Below are positions 1 to 8,750 of a DNA stretch of 64,000 bases, in pieces. Both the position numbers and the translations under genes were made by a program. The DNA is taken from assembly GCF_000423465.1 (NCBI RefSeq), contig NZ_KE384020.1, positions 363,501 through 427,500 on the forward strand, given 5' to 3'. A model generated the notes under the pieces. It saw only the letters and a program-made list of their open reading frames with translations, searched no databases and was not told where the DNA came from. This DNA is from Propionicicella superfundia DSM 22317 (GTDB taxonomy: Bacteria > Actinomycetota > Actinomycetes > Propionibacteriales > Propionibacteriaceae). The first letter of the stretch is position 1. The number at the start of each line of letters is the position of its first letter.

Positions 1-1
1 C

Positions 2-370
2 GCCGTATGGGCGTTGCAGAACTACGGTTTCCGCGTCGTCATCGGTTCGCGCTTCGGTGACATCTTCCGCAACAACGCCGGTAAAGCGGGGCTGGTCGTC
101 GCGCGTGTGCCGCAGGACGTCGTCGAGCGGCTGTGGGCCGTCCTGCTGGCGGAGCCCGGCCGGGAGATCGCGGTGGATCTCGAAGCGGTAACCATCGAGT
201 GCGCTGGTCAGGCGTATCCGTTCGAGATCGACGACTACGCCCGGCACCGTCTGCTGGAGGGCCTGGACGACATCGCGCTCACGCTGCAGCAGGAGGCCCA
301 TATCGCCGCCTACGAGGCACGCCGCCCGCGCTTCCTGCCTCGGACGCTCCCGGCCAAAGTTCCCAACTGA
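2..370 (+). CDS. leuD: 3-isopropylmalate dehydratase small subunit (3' part, cut by window edge)
   Basis: C-terminal part of the isopropylmalate isomerase small subunit, which with LeuC interconverts 2- and 3-isopropylmalate in leucine synthesis. The frame is open at the left edge. Its first residues (AVWALQNYGF) match the VWAL segment of LeuD and are followed by the conserved SRFGDIF and NNAGKAG loop. About 122 residues are present of the roughly 200 usual for the family, ending in the normal C-terminal region with no internal damage. leuC and the leuD start should lie immediately left of the window. leuCD upstream of a hupB gene is a common actinobacterial order, although a separate promoter appears to drive hupB here. 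Confidence 0.93.
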   Translation, partial: AVWALQNYGFRVVIGSRFGDIFRNNAGKAGLVVARVPQDVVERLWAVLLAEPGREIAVDLEAVTIECAGQAYPFEIDDYARHRLLEGLDDIALTLQQEAHIAAYEARRPRFLPRTLPAKVPN

Positions 371-434
371 CCGTCAGACCGCCGGAATTGAAGGGAATCT
401 TGTCGTTTGTTCAGGGGGCTCCGCGTGGTGGAGC

Positions 435-465
435 TTGACGATCTCCTTGCACCCGCGAGAATAAT
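435..465 (+). promoter_or_regulatory. probable hupB promoter
   Basis: TTGACG at 435-440 is followed after 19 bp by AATAAT at 460-465, in a locally AT-rich patch (GAGAATAATTT) that stands out from the GC-rich surroundings. A start near 472 would give a leader of about 45 nt that contains the hupB ribosome site. The spacing is slightly longer than ideal, so this is a sequence-based guess. Confidence 0.45.
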
Positions 466-516
466 TTCCCTTCAGCAGCCCGCATTCACAGGGCGGGGTA
501 ACTTTGGGGAGGCAGA

Positions 517-819
517 GTGAACAAGGCTGAACTCGTAGCGGAGTTGGCGAGCCATTTCGACGGTAACAAGGCTGAGGCCGCACGTGCCCTCAACGCCGTC
601 ATCGACACGATCACAGACCTGACGGCGCGAGGCGAGAAGGTGTCCATCACCGGCTTCGGGGCCTTCGAGCGGGTGCATCGTGATGCACGGCTGGTTCGCA
701 ACCCGGCTACCGGAGAGCGCAAGGCGGCCGCGGAGACCTACGTGCCGCGGTTCCGTGCGGGAACCGAGCTGAAGGCGAAGGTCGCGGCAGGGGCCACGCC
801 GAAGAAGGGCAAGAAGTAG
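517..819 (+). CDS. hupB: DNA-binding protein HU
   Basis: A 100-residue HU/IHF-family nucleoid protein that binds and bends DNA as a dimer. The GTG start has a strong ribosome site (GGGGAGG, 507-513). The N-terminal dimerisation helices begin MNKAELV, and the DNA-binding arm carries the RNPATGE signature near residues 61-67 with FRAG after it. The protein ends in a short basic tail (KKGKK) and lacks the long lysine/alanine-rich extension of mycobacterial HupB, so it is the short, HupA-like form. It is transcribed alone: a promoter-like element lies upstream and a 12-bp stem hairpin follows the stop. Sure of the family. Confidence 0.96.
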   Translation: MNKAELVAELASHFDGNKAEAARALNAVIDTITDLTARGEKVSITGFGAFERVHRDARLVRNPATGERKAAAETYVPRFRAGTELKAKVAAGATPKKGKK

Positions 820-839
820 TACCCGCAGCACGTTGCTGA

Positions 840-894
840 CACGCACCCCGGGACGCCGCCGTGGCTTTCCGCGGTGCCCGTTCCGGGGTGCGTG
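840..894 (+). terminator. hairpin after hupB
   Basis: A perfect 12-bp inverted repeat (840-851 with 883-894, CACGCACCCCGG and its complement) encloses a 31-nt loop that can fold further, 20 nt after the hupB stop. There is no U-tract, as is usual for high-GC actinobacteria. It probably ends the hupB transcript. Confidence 0.5.
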
Positions 895-1005
895 CTCGTT
901 CGTGGGTCTGTCGGCGAGACCCGACTGCGGCGATCCGGATCCCCGGCGGAGAGGGCCGGGCGAGCCGGACGCGGATCGGCGTGTCGGTCCGGGAGAGGGG
1001 GACCG

Positions 1006-1812
1006 ATGACGTCGTCGTCCGCGCTGTCGAGGCGTGCCGATCGCGAACCGTCCGGCAGGCTTTTCCGTCTCGTCGGATGGCTGGGCGGCGGGTTGCTGCG
1101 TCTGACGACCCGGCAGGACTGGCGTCCCGGCGGCGGCCTGCCGCGCACGGGCGGCGTCATCGTGGTGGTGAACCACGTCTCCAACTTCGATCCCGTGGCC
1201 CTCGGGCACTTCCTGATCGGATCGGGCCGGTGGCCGCGGTACCTGGCCAAACGAGAGCTGTGGGACGTCCCGGTCCTCGGATGGCTCCTGCGGGAGCTGG
1301 AGCAGATCCCCGTGGCCCGGAACACGCAGCGGGCCTCCGACGCGCTCACGGCCGCGAGACAGGCCCTGGAGCGGGGTCGCTGCGTGGTCGTGTATCCGGA
1401 GGGGACCATCACCGACGACCCCGAGGGCTGGCCGATGACCGGTCGACCGGGTGCGGCGATCCTCGCGTGTGAGACGGGATGCCCCGTCGTGCCGATCGGC
1501 CAGTGGGGGGCGCAGGAGGTCATGGGGTACCGACACCCGACCTTCCCGAGGCTGGTCCCGCGGAAGGTGATGCGCATGGCCGTGGGCGTGCCGTTCCCCG
1601 CCATGACACCGGAGCCGGAGCCGAGTCCCGAGCGGGTCCGAGCGCTGACCATCGCCTACATGGACGCGGTGGCGGCCCTCGTCGGAAGCCTGCGGGGGCG
1701 CACCCCGCCGGCGGACCGGTACGACCCGCGGGTGGGAAAGCGCGTTCCTCGGCCGAAGCAGCCCTCCGAGGTCGATACGGTAGGTCCAGACGAAGGGAAC
1801 CCAGATGCCTGA
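1006..1812 (+). CDS. plsC: 1-acyl-sn-glycerol-3-phosphate acyltransferase
   Basis: A lysophosphatidate acyltransferase of the PlsC family, 268 residues, expected at the inner face of the membrane, adding the second acyl chain during phospholipid synthesis. The catalytic NHxxxxD motif is NHVSNFD with H57 and D62. The substrate-binding motif PEGT is at 131-134. The ATG at 1006 is preferred because GGGAGAGGGGG lies just upstream; the frame is open further 5' but reads as arginine/glycine-rich filler. The gene overlaps ddl by 8 nt, and plsC-ddl-thiL form one operon. In many actinobacteria gpsA sits between plsC and ddl. It is absent here, and a gpsA-like gene lies 10 kb away on the other strand. 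Confidence 0.9.
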   Translation: MTSSSALSRRADREPSGRLFRLVGWLGGGLLRLTTRQDWRPGGGLPRTGGVIVVVNHVSNFDPVALGHFLIGSGRWPRYLAKRELWDVPVLGWLLRELEQIPVARNTQRASDALTAARQALERGRCVVVYPEGTITDDPEGWPMTGRPGAAILACETGCPVVPIGQWGAQEVMGYRHPTFPRLVPRKVMRMAVGVPFPAMTPEPEPSPERVRALTIAYMDAVAALVGSLRGRTPPADRYDPRVGKRVPRPKQPSEVDTVGPDEGNPDA

Positions 1813-2929
1813 TCCGACCGGCCGCACCCGGGTCGCCGTCATCTTCGGCGGCGTCAGTTCCGAGCACGAGGTCTCCTGCCTGACCGCCGGTGGCGTGACA
1901 CGGGCCATGGACCCCGACCGCTACGACGTCCTGGGCATCGGCATCACGCCCGACGGAACCTGGACGCAGCTCTCGCGGGACGGGCTGACGGCGATGGAGG
2001 TCGTCGACGGCAGCCTGCCCCGGCTGAGCGACGACGTCGCTCCCGCCACGCTGCTGCGGCGGGCCGGGGGCGGCGGCCGGGTCGCGACCGTGGTGGGGGA
2101 GTCCCTGGTGGACGTCGCCGACTTCGATGTCGCGTTCGCGCTCCTGCATGGGCCGTTCGGCGAGGACGGGACGATCCAGGGCCTGTTCGAGATGTACGGC
2201 ATCCCCTACGTCGGAAGCGGCGTGGCCGGATCGGCGATCAGCATGGACAAGGACCTCATGAAGCGGGCGCTGCACACCCGGGGTCTGCCCGTCGGCCCCT
2301 GGGTCGCGATCACGCCCGTGGAGTGGAGCGCCGATCCCGACGCCGCGCTGGCCCGGGTGCGAGAGTTCTCGCTGCCGGTGTTCGTGAAGCCGGCACGCGG
2401 CGGCTCCTCGGTGGGCATCACCCGCGTCACCTCCTACGACGACCTCCCGGCCGCGATCGCCGAGGCGCAGCGGTGGGACCCGAAGGTCATCGTGGAGCAG
2501 GGCTTCTGCGGGGTCCGGGAGGTCGAGTGCGCGGTCCTCGCGGCGGTCGGCGGGGGCACGCCCCACACGTCCCTGCCCGGCGAGATCGAGATGCACACCG
2601 ACGACCGGTTCTACGACTTCACCGCCAAGTACCTGCCCGCCGACCAGGTGACGCTGCACGTGCCCGCCGACCTTCCGGACACGGTTCGCGCCGCGTGCCA
2701 GGACGTGGCGGCCCGGTCGTTCGACGCGCTGGCGGCCGAGGGCCTGGCGCGCGTCGACATGTTCGTCACCCGCGAGGGCGACGTGTACGTCAACGAGCTC
2801 AACACGCTCCCGGGCTTCACCCGGACCTCCATGTACCCGATGATGTGGGCGGCCAGCGGGATCGAGTACCCCGACCTGATCACGCGACTCCTCGACCTCG
2901 CGCTCGCGCGTCCCCTGGGGCTGCGGTGA
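1805..2929 (+). CDS. ddl: D-alanine--D-alanine ligase
   Basis: A 374-residue ATP-grasp enzyme that makes the D-Ala-D-Ala dipeptide for peptidoglycan precursors. Visible landmarks are the N-terminal FGGVSSEHEVS loop, HGPFGEDGTIQG, the SGVAGSAISMDK segment, the ATP-binding VKPARGGSSVG loop near 197-207 and the C-terminal metal and D-Ala binding NELNTLPGFT motif. Length is normal. The start overlaps the end of plsC by 8 nt, and the stop overlaps the thiL GTG (GTGA), so translation of the three genes is coupled. Nothing in the sequence suggests a D-Ala-D-Lac ligase of the vancomycin-resistance type, but the selectivity residues were not checked by alignment. Confidence 0.95.
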   Translation: MPDPTGRTRVAVIFGGVSSEHEVSCLTAGGVTRAMDPDRYDVLGIGITPDGTWTQLSRDGLTAMEVVDGSLPRLSDDVAPATLLRRAGGGGRVATVVGESLVDVADFDVAFALLHGPFGEDGTIQGLFEMYGIPYVGSGVAGSAISMDKDLMKRALHTRGLPVGPWVAITPVEWSADPDAALARVREFSLPVFVKPARGGSSVGITRVTSYDDLPAAIAEAQRWDPKVIVEQGFCGVREVECAVLAAVGGGTPHTSLPGEIEMHTDDRFYDFTAKYLPADQVTLHVPADLPDTVRAACQDVAARSFDALAAEGLARVDMFVTREGDVYVNELNTLPGFTRTSMYPMMWAASGIEYPDLITRLLDLALARPLGLR

Positions 2930-3870
2930 GCGAGCCGACGGTCTCCTCGGTCGGGGAGTTCGGCCTCATCGACCTGGTCACCGCCGGCGTGGGGGAACGT
3001 TCCGAGGTGCCGGTCGGGGTCGGCGATGACGCGACCGTCTACACGCTGGGCGGGGCGGGCGTCTGCTCGACGGACGCGATGGTCGAGGGCGTGCACTTCC
3101 GGCGCGACTGGTCGAGTGCGGCCGATGTCGGCCGGAAGGCGGTGGCCGAGGCGGCCGCCGACCTCGAGGCGATGGCCGCCGATCCCGTCCTGGCCGTGGT
3201 GAGCGCGTCGCTGCCGAAGGACCTGCCGCTGTCCTGGGCCGTGGAGTGCATGGCCGGTGCTCGCGCCGAATGCGAGCGGGCCGGACTCCTGCTGGCCGGA
3301 GGGGACACGACGTCGGCGCGCGACGTCACCCTCGTCGTGACCGTCCTGGGGGATCTCCACGGCCGCGCGCCCGTGCTGCGTTCCGGTGCCCGCCCCGGAG
3401 ATGTGGTCGCCTTCCACGGCCGGCTGGGCTGGGCCGCGGCCGGCCTGGCCGTCCTCTCACGCGGCTTCCGCTCGCCGCGAGCGGTCGTCGAGGCGCACCG
3501 CGTGCCGGAGATCCCGTACGGGCAGGGACGGGTGGCGGCGGAGGCCGGCGCGACGGCCATGCTGGACGTTTCCGACGGTCTGCTGGCCGATCTGAGGCAC
3601 ATCGCGGACGCGTCCGGCGTGTGCATCGACGTCACGTCGGCCGCACTCCCGCTCCCCGAGCCGATCCGGACCGTCGGGACGGCGCTCGGCACCGACCCGC
3701 TGGGCTACGTCCTCACCGGCGGCGAGGACCACGCCCTGGCGGCCTGCTTTCCGCCCGGTGCCGCTCCGGAGGGCTGGATCGAGATCGGCAGCGTGATGCA
3801 GGGAGATCCCGCCGTCGCGGTCGACGGCGTCGTGTGGGAGGGCTCGGGCGGCTGGAACCACTTCGCCTGA
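2926..3870 (+). CDS. thiL: thiamine-monophosphate kinase
   Basis: ThiL phosphorylates thiamine monophosphate to the active cofactor thiamine diphosphate. The 314-residue protein shows the PurM/ThiL fold signatures in order: GVGDDAT near residue 33, DAMVEGVHF near 49, GGDTTSA near 124, DVSDGL in the middle of the C-terminal domain and TGGEDHAL near the end. The GTG start overlaps the ddl stop by 4 nt (GTGA), so it is translationally coupled as the last gene of plsC-ddl-thiL. A 9-bp stem hairpin follows at once. The ddl-thiL order is common in actinobacteria and probably carries no metabolic meaning. Confidence 0.94.
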   Translation: MSEPTVSSVGEFGLIDLVTAGVGERSEVPVGVGDDATVYTLGGAGVCSTDAMVEGVHFRRDWSSAADVGRKAVAEAAADLEAMAADPVLAVVSASLPKDLPLSWAVECMAGARAECERAGLLLAGGDTTSARDVTLVVTVLGDLHGRAPVLRSGARPGDVVAFHGRLGWAAAGLAVLSRGFRSPRAVVEAHRVPEIPYGQGRVAAEAGATAMLDVSDGLLADLRHIADASGVCIDVTSAALPLPEPIRTVGTALGTDPLGYVLTGGEDHALAACFPPGAAPEGWIEIGSVMQGDPAVAVDGVVWEGSGGWNHFA

Positions 3871-3875
3871 GGGCG

Positions 3876-3905
3876 GCGCGCCCCGCGCTCGTGCCCGGGG
3901 CGCGC
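3876..3905 (+). terminator. terminator hairpin between thiL and ftsK
   Basis: GCGCGCCCC (3876-3884) pairs perfectly with GGGGCGCGC (3897-3905) across a 12-nt loop, 5 nt after the thiL stop. It should end the plsC-ddl-thiL transcript and insulate ftsK. Confidence 0.6.
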
Positions 3906-3983
3906 GGATTGGTGCCGCACCCGCGGCGCCGATGCGGTGTGGGTTCCCGCGCATTCCGGCGCCGGTGCCGTAGGGTGCGAACC

Positions 3984-6413
3984 ATGGCGACCCGCACGAC
4001 TTCCCCCGCGCGGACCCGCTCCAGCGGTTCCCGGCAGGCGCCGAGGAAGAAGAAGTCAACGTCCCGTTCGCGGTCATCGGCGAAGGGGACGTCCTTCGGC
4101 GCGCTCGTCGCGGGCGGCTTCCTCGGAATCGGCAAGGCCCTGGCGGCGTTGTGGCGCGGCCTGGCCTATCTCGTGGGCAGCGCGGCACGTGCCGTCGGCA
4201 CGTCCGCCCGCGACGTCGATCCGGCGGTACGCCGCGACGGCGCCGGGCTCGTCGTCCTCGGCGCGGCGATCGTCGTCGCCGCCGCGTTCTGGTTCCAGCT
4301 CCCGGGGCAGGTCGGCGAAGGCATCCGCGTCGGCGTGGCCACCGTGCTGGGCTCCTTCAGCTACGCACTGCCGTTGTTCCTCGCGGCCGCTTCCTGGCGG
4401 ACGCTGCGGCACCCCGACCGAAACGGTCCGGCCGGGCGCCAGGCGGTGGGCTGGACCTTCCTGTTGTTCGGACTCCTCGGCCTGGTCAACATCGCGGCGG
4501 GACTGCCGCGCCCCGACGCGCCCGAGCGGCTCCGGTCCGCCGGGGGAATCCTCGGCTTCCTGTCGTCCAGTCTGCTGGCCGATCTGCTGACCGTGTGGGT
4601 CGCGGTGCCGTTGCTGGTCCTGCTGCTGCTGTTCGGCCTTCTCGTCGTCATCGGGACGCCGCTCCACGAACTGGCCGACGGAGCGGTCGCGCTCTGGCGG
4701 CGGTTCCGTGGGCGGACGTCCCGCCCGCAGATCGAGTACGGGGTCGACCAGGCCTATGACACGCCGCTGGTCACCGAGCCCGACGACATCGAAGGGGAGG
4801 CCGCCGAGGCGGCCGAGGTCCCCCCCGAGCCCGAGCCGGCACCGGCCGGGTCGCGCCGGCGCGGCGCCAAGCCCGCCGAGCCCGCTGAACTGGAGCCTCC
4901 CGCGCACACGCCCATCCCGCAGCGGATGGAGCAGCTCACGCTCTCCGGCGACGTCACGTACCTGCTGCCCGACGCGCATCTGCTCAAGACCGGCACGGTG
5001 CCGCGGGCGCGGACCGAGGCCAGCGATGCGGTCGTCGGCCGCCTCACCGAGGTACTGCGGCAGTTCGAGATCGACGCCGCCGTGTCCGGGTACACGCGCG
5101 GCCCGACCGTGACGCGCTACGAGGTCGAGCTCGGGACGGCCGTGAAGGTCGAGAAGGTCACGGCCCTGGCGAAGAACATCGCCTACGCCGTCGCCTCGGC
5201 CGACGTGCGGATCCTCTCGCCGATCCCCGGCAAGTCCGCCATCGGCATCGAGATCCCGAACCAGGACAAGGAGATCGTCTCCCTCGGGGACGTGCTGCGC
5301 TCGTCCAAGGCCCGCAACGACCACCACCCGATGACCGTCGGCCTCGGCAAGGACGTCGAGGGCGGCTTCGTGATCGCGAACATGGCCAAGATGCCGCATC
5401 TCCTGGTCGCCGGCGCGACCGGGTCCGGCAAGTCGAGCTTCGTGAACTCGATGATCACCTCGATCCTCGTACGGGCCACCCCCGACGAGGTCCGGCTGCT
5501 GCTGGTGGACCCGAAGCGCGTGGAGCTCACGCACTACGAGGGCATCCCGCACCTCGTCACGCCGATCATCACGAGCCCGAAGAAGGCATCCGAGGCGCTG
5601 CAGTGGGTCGTGCGCGAGATGGACCAGCGCTACGACGACCTGGCGGCCTTCGGGTTCCGCCACGTGGACGACTTCAACAAGGCCGTCCGCGCGGGGCAGG
5701 TGCAGCCGCTGCCCGGTTCGGAACGGGAGCTCGCGCCGTATCCGTACCTGCTGGTGATCGTCGACGAGCTCGCCGATCTGATGATGGTCGCGCCGCGCGA
5801 CGTCGAGGACGCGATCGTCCGGATCACGCAGCTTGCACGTGCGGCGGGCATCCACCTCGTGCTCGCCACGCAGCGCCCGTCCACCGATGTCGTGACCGGC
5901 CTCATCAAGGCCAACGTCCCGTCGAGGCTGGCCTTCTCGACGAGCTCGATGACGGACTCCCGGGTCATCCTCGACCAGCCGGGTGCCGAGAAGCTCGTCG
6001 GGCAGGGCGACGGACTCTTCCTCCCGATGGGCCAGAGCAAGCCGATCCGCGTCCAGGGCGCCTGGGTGGGTGAGGCCGAGATCCGCTCGGTGGTGGCCCA
6101 CGTCCGCGAGCAGTTGCAGCCGCAGTACCGCGAGGACGTCGCGGCGCCGGCCGAGCAGAAGACGGTCGCCGAGGACATCGGGGACGACCTGGAGCTCGTC
6201 CTGGAGGCCGCGCAACTCGTCGTCACGCTGCAACTCGGCTCGACATCGATGCTGCAGCGCAAGCTCCGCGTCGGTTTCGCCAAGGCGGGGCGGCTGATGG
6301 ACATTCTGGAGACGCGGGGCGTCGTCGGCCCCTCGGAGGGGTCCAAGCCTCGCGAGGTCCTGGTGAAGCCCGACGATCTCGACGAGGTCCTGGCGAAACT
6401 GCAGGAGGGGTGA
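3984..6413 (+). CDS. ftsK: DNA translocase FtsK/SpoIIIE
   Basis: An 809-residue septal DNA pump that clears chromosome ends during division. A basic serine-rich N terminus of about 45 residues precedes a membrane domain (hydrophobic segments between about 45 and 235, including a long leucine/valine run), then an acidic proline/alanine linker. The motor domain follows, with Walker A GATGSGKSS near residue 478 and Walker B LLVIVDELADL near 590. A winged-helix gamma domain that reads KOPS-type DNA signals lies at about 750-809. A -10-like TAGGGT (3971-3976) stands only 7 nt before the ATG and I see no good ribosome site, so the message may be leaderless. The stop overlaps the next gene. Confidence 0.95.
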   Translation: MATRTTSPARTRSSGSRQAPRKKKSTSRSRSSAKGTSFGALVAGGFLGIGKALAALWRGLAYLVGSAARAVGTSARDVDPAVRRDGAGLVVLGAAIVVAAAFWFQLPGQVGEGIRVGVATVLGSFSYALPLFLAAASWRTLRHPDRNGPAGRQAVGWTFLLFGLLGLVNIAAGLPRPDAPERLRSAGGILGFLSSSLLADLLTVWVAVPLLVLLLLFGLLVVIGTPLHELADGAVALWRRFRGRTSRPQIEYGVDQAYDTPLVTEPDDIEGEAAEAAEVPPEPEPAPAGSRRRGAKPAEPAELEPPAHTPIPQRMEQLTLSGDVTYLLPDAHLLKTGTVPRARTEASDAVVGRLTEVLRQFEIDAAVSGYTRGPTVTRYEVELGTAVKVEKVTALAKNIAYAVASADVRILSPIPGKSAIGIEIPNQDKEIVSLGDVLRSSKARNDHHPMTVGLGKDVEGGFVIANMAKMPHLLVAGATGSGKSSFVNSMITSILVRATPDEVRLLLVDPKRVELTHYEGIPHLVTPIITSPKKASEALQWVVREMDQRYDDLAAFGFRHVDDFNKAVRAGQVQPLPGSERELAPYPYLLVIVDELADLMMVAPRDVEDAIVRITQLARAAGIHLVLATQRPSTDVVTGLIKANVPSRLAFSTSSMTDSRVILDQPGAEKLVGQGDGLFLPMGQSKPIRVQGAWVGEAEIRSVVAHVREQLQPQYREDVAAPAEQKTVAEDIGDDLELVLEAAQLVVTLQLGSTSMLQRKLRVGFAKAGRLMDILETRGVVGPSEGSKPREVLVKPDDLDEVLAKLQEG

Positions 6414-7228
6414 CGACGCCCTGGTGGCGGCGCGGCCGGACGGCCCGGGTCGCCCGTATCGCCACGCTGGACGCGGTGCCGCGCACGGAGCGCCCCGGCG
6501 ATCTGGGCGAGCTGGGCGGGATCGACCTGCCGCCGGGGCGGATGGTGGTCCCCGACGACGACCTCGCTGCGACGGCCGATGCTCGTCCGGTCGCCTGGAT
6601 CACGACCGGAGGCGACCTGCGCGCGCTGTGGCGACGCCTGGTCGCTGCGTTCCCACAGACGGGGCTGTGGCCGATCCTCGCGCAGGGGCTCGAGGGCGAC
6701 GATGTTACCCGGCCCTGGCTGGACGGTGAGCTGGAGGGCCGTCACGGCACGCCCGGCGACGTCCTGGAAGTCCTCCTGAGGGACGCGGGCGGCGGTCCTG
6801 ACGGGGCCGCGCCGCGCGCCGGGATGTGGCCGTTGACCCGGCCCGCGGCGGCGATCGCGAACCTGCCTCCGGTCGAGGTCGTCCACCCCGGGCCGGTGCG
6901 TGCCCTGATGCTGGTCGAGGCGGCGCGCCCGGCCGATGTGCCGTGGGCCCTCGGCTGGCTGGGAGCGTGCAACGCCGGCCTCACCGGAGCGGACCTCACC
7001 GCGGTGCTTCGTTCGTGGGAGGACCGGTTCGGCGCCGTGCTGGTGGGCCTCTCCTTCGACGCGATGCTGGTGAAGGCGGCGGCCGTCCCGTCCGATCCCG
7101 GGGAACTGGCCGCGCTGTGCGCCGAGCACTACGCCTTCTGCCCCGACAACGTCGACCAGGGCACGGACACCATGGAGGCGTACCTCCCCGCGCTGCGAAG
7201 CCGCGACTGGTACTTCTGGTGGGATTGA
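6410..7228 (+). CDS. DUF4253 domain protein coupled to ftsK
   Basis: A soluble 272-residue protein of unknown function. The C-terminal half fits DUF4253: RFGAVLVGL, then EHYAFCPDN near residue 236, a following QG and a terminal WYFWWD. The N-terminal part (WITTGGDLRALWRRL, TGLWPIL) looks like a small alpha/beta module with no motif I recognise. There is no signal peptide or membrane segment. The GTG start overlaps the ftsK stop by 4 nt (GTGA) and has a good site (GCAGGAGGGG), so it is made in step with FtsK. DUF4253 genes occur widely in actinobacteria with no known activity. The pairing with ftsK may be chance of position. Confidence 0.75.
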   Translation: MTTPWWRRGRTARVARIATLDAVPRTERPGDLGELGGIDLPPGRMVVPDDDLAATADARPVAWITTGGDLRALWRRLVAAFPQTGLWPILAQGLEGDDVTRPWLDGELEGRHGTPGDVLEVLLRDAGGGPDGAAPRAGMWPLTRPAAAIANLPPVEVVHPGPVRALMLVEAARPADVPWALGWLGACNAGLTGADLTAVLRSWEDRFGAVLVGLSFDAMLVKAAAVPSDPGELAALCAEHYAFCPDNVDQGTDTMEAYLPALRSRDWYFWWD

Positions 7229-7325
7229 CCATGTGCCGGAGCGCCGAAACGCACGCTCGGGTGCGGGGCGGTGGTTCAGGTGACGCGCCGACGGGTATCG
7301 TCAGCGTGACAAGAGGTCCAGCTCC

Positions 7326-8750
7326 ATGACGACCACGGCAGGGGGGAGCATGTCGGCTCCGGTCTCGCTCCACCTCCAGTCGCTGGGGTGCGCGCGCAAC
7401 GACGTCGACTCCGAGGAACTGGCCGGCCAGTTCGCCGCGGCCGGGTTCACGCTGGTCGCCGAGCCGGGTGCCGCCGATGTCATCGTCGTGAACACCTGCG
7501 GTTTCATCGAGGCGGCGAAGAAGGACTCCATCGACACGCTGCTGGCGGCGGCCGAGTACAAGCAGGCGGGCTCGGCGCGAGCCGTCGTGGCCGTCGGGTG
7601 CCTCGCCGAGCGCTACGGTGCCGAGCTCGGGCACGCGTTGCCCGAGGCCGACGCCGTGCTGGGATTCGACGCGTATCCCGGGCTGGCCGACCGGATCCGC
7701 GACATCCTCGCAGGCGTCCCTGTCGACTCCCATGTCCCGCAGGACCGGCGGCTGCGACTCGTCCCGGTCTCCGAACCCCGCGCGTGGCTGGAACCGCCTG
7801 CGCATGCGGGCCCCGCATCGGGTCCGCGCCCACCGCGTCGCCGCCTCGACGACAGCCCGTACGCCCCGCTCAAGATCGCCTCGGGCTGCGATCGGCGATG
7901 CAGCTTCTGCTCGATCCCGAGCTTTCGCGGCTCGTTCCGGTCGCGTGCCGGTGCCGACATCCTGGCCGAGGCACGCTGGCTGGTGTCCACGGGCGTCCGC
8001 GAGGTGATGCTCGTCTCCGAGAACACCACCGCCTACGGCAAGGACGTCCGGAACATGCGAGCGCTGGAGGACCTGCTCCGCGCGCTCGGCGAGGTGGAGG
8101 GGCTGGACCGGGTCCGGTTGTCCTACCTGCAGCCCGCCGAGATGCGCGACACGCTCCTGGCGGCGATGGCCGAGGCGCCGAACGTCGTCGGCTACCTGGA
8201 CCTGTCGTTCCAGCACGCCGCACCGGCGGTGCTGCGGCGGATGAAGCGATACGGCTCGCCCGACATCTTCCTCGGCCTGCTGGAGCGCGGGCGTGCGGCG
8301 ATGCCCGGAACCGGGGCGCGCAGCAATGTCATCGTCGGGTTTCCCGGGGAGACCGAGGCCGATGTCGCCGTTCTCAGGGATTTCCTCGTCGCCGCCGACC
8401 TGGACGCCGTGGGCGTCTTCGGCTACTCCGACGAGGAGGGGACCGCCGCCTACGATCTGCCCGGGCACCTGGACGCCGCCGAGATCGACGCCCGCGTCGC
8501 AGAGGTGTCGGCCCTGGCCGACGAGCTGATCGCCGCGAGGGCCGAGTCGCGCATCGGGTCGCGGGTGGAGGTGCTCGTCGAGCAGGCCGGTTCCGAGGTC
8601 GTCGGCCGAGCCGGGCACCAGGGCCCGGAGGTCGATGGGAACGCCGTGCTCACGGGGTGCGGGGTGTGTCGTGTCGGGGACATCGTTCCCGGTGTCGTCG
8701 TGGGATCGTCGGGCGCCGATCTCGTGGTGGAGGGAGAGCGCAGTGAGTGA
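7326..8750 (+). CDS. rimO: ribosomal protein S12 methylthiotransferase RimO
   Basis: A radical-SAM enzyme that adds a methylthio group to the conserved aspartate of ribosomal protein S12. The N-terminal MTTase domain holds LGCARNDVDSE, VNTCGF and the third cysteine in VGCLAE. The radical-SAM cysteines are in CDRRCSFC near residues 188-195. A TRAM domain closes the protein. NDVDSE and the CxxxCxxC spacing separate it from MiaB, which is also present in this window. Length 474 is normal. Two starts are possible: 7326 (AGAGGT upstream) or 7350, preceded by GGGGGG; I kept the longer. The stop lies within the start region of pgsA (8-nt overlap). Confidence 0.94.
   Translation: MTTTAGGSMSAPVSLHLQSLGCARNDVDSEELAGQFAAAGFTLVAEPGAADVIVVNTCGFIEAAKKDSIDTLLAAAEYKQAGSARAVVAVGCLAERYGAELGHALPEADAVLGFDAYPGLADRIRDILAGVPVDSHVPQDRRLRLVPVSEPRAWLEPPAHAGPASGPRPPRRRLDDSPYAPLKIASGCDRRCSFCSIPSFRGSFRSRAGADILAEARWLVSTGVREVMLVSENTTAYGKDVRNMRALEDLLRALGEVEGLDRVRLSYLQPAEMRDTLLAAMAEAPNVVGYLDLSFQHAAPAVLRRMKRYGSPDIFLGLLERGRAAMPGTGARSNVIVGFPGETEADVAVLRDFLVAADLDAVGVFGYSDEEGTAAYDLPGHLDAAEIDARVAEVSALADELIAARAESRIGSRVEVLVEQAGSEVVGRAGHQGPEVDGNAVLTGCGVCRVGDIVPGVVVGSSGADLVVEGERSE

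Noticed and set aside
385..420. GGAAT upstream of hupB as a sigma-H promoter
   Set aside because: The nearest CGTT is 15 bp away, too short compared with 17-18 bp at the three better candidates.
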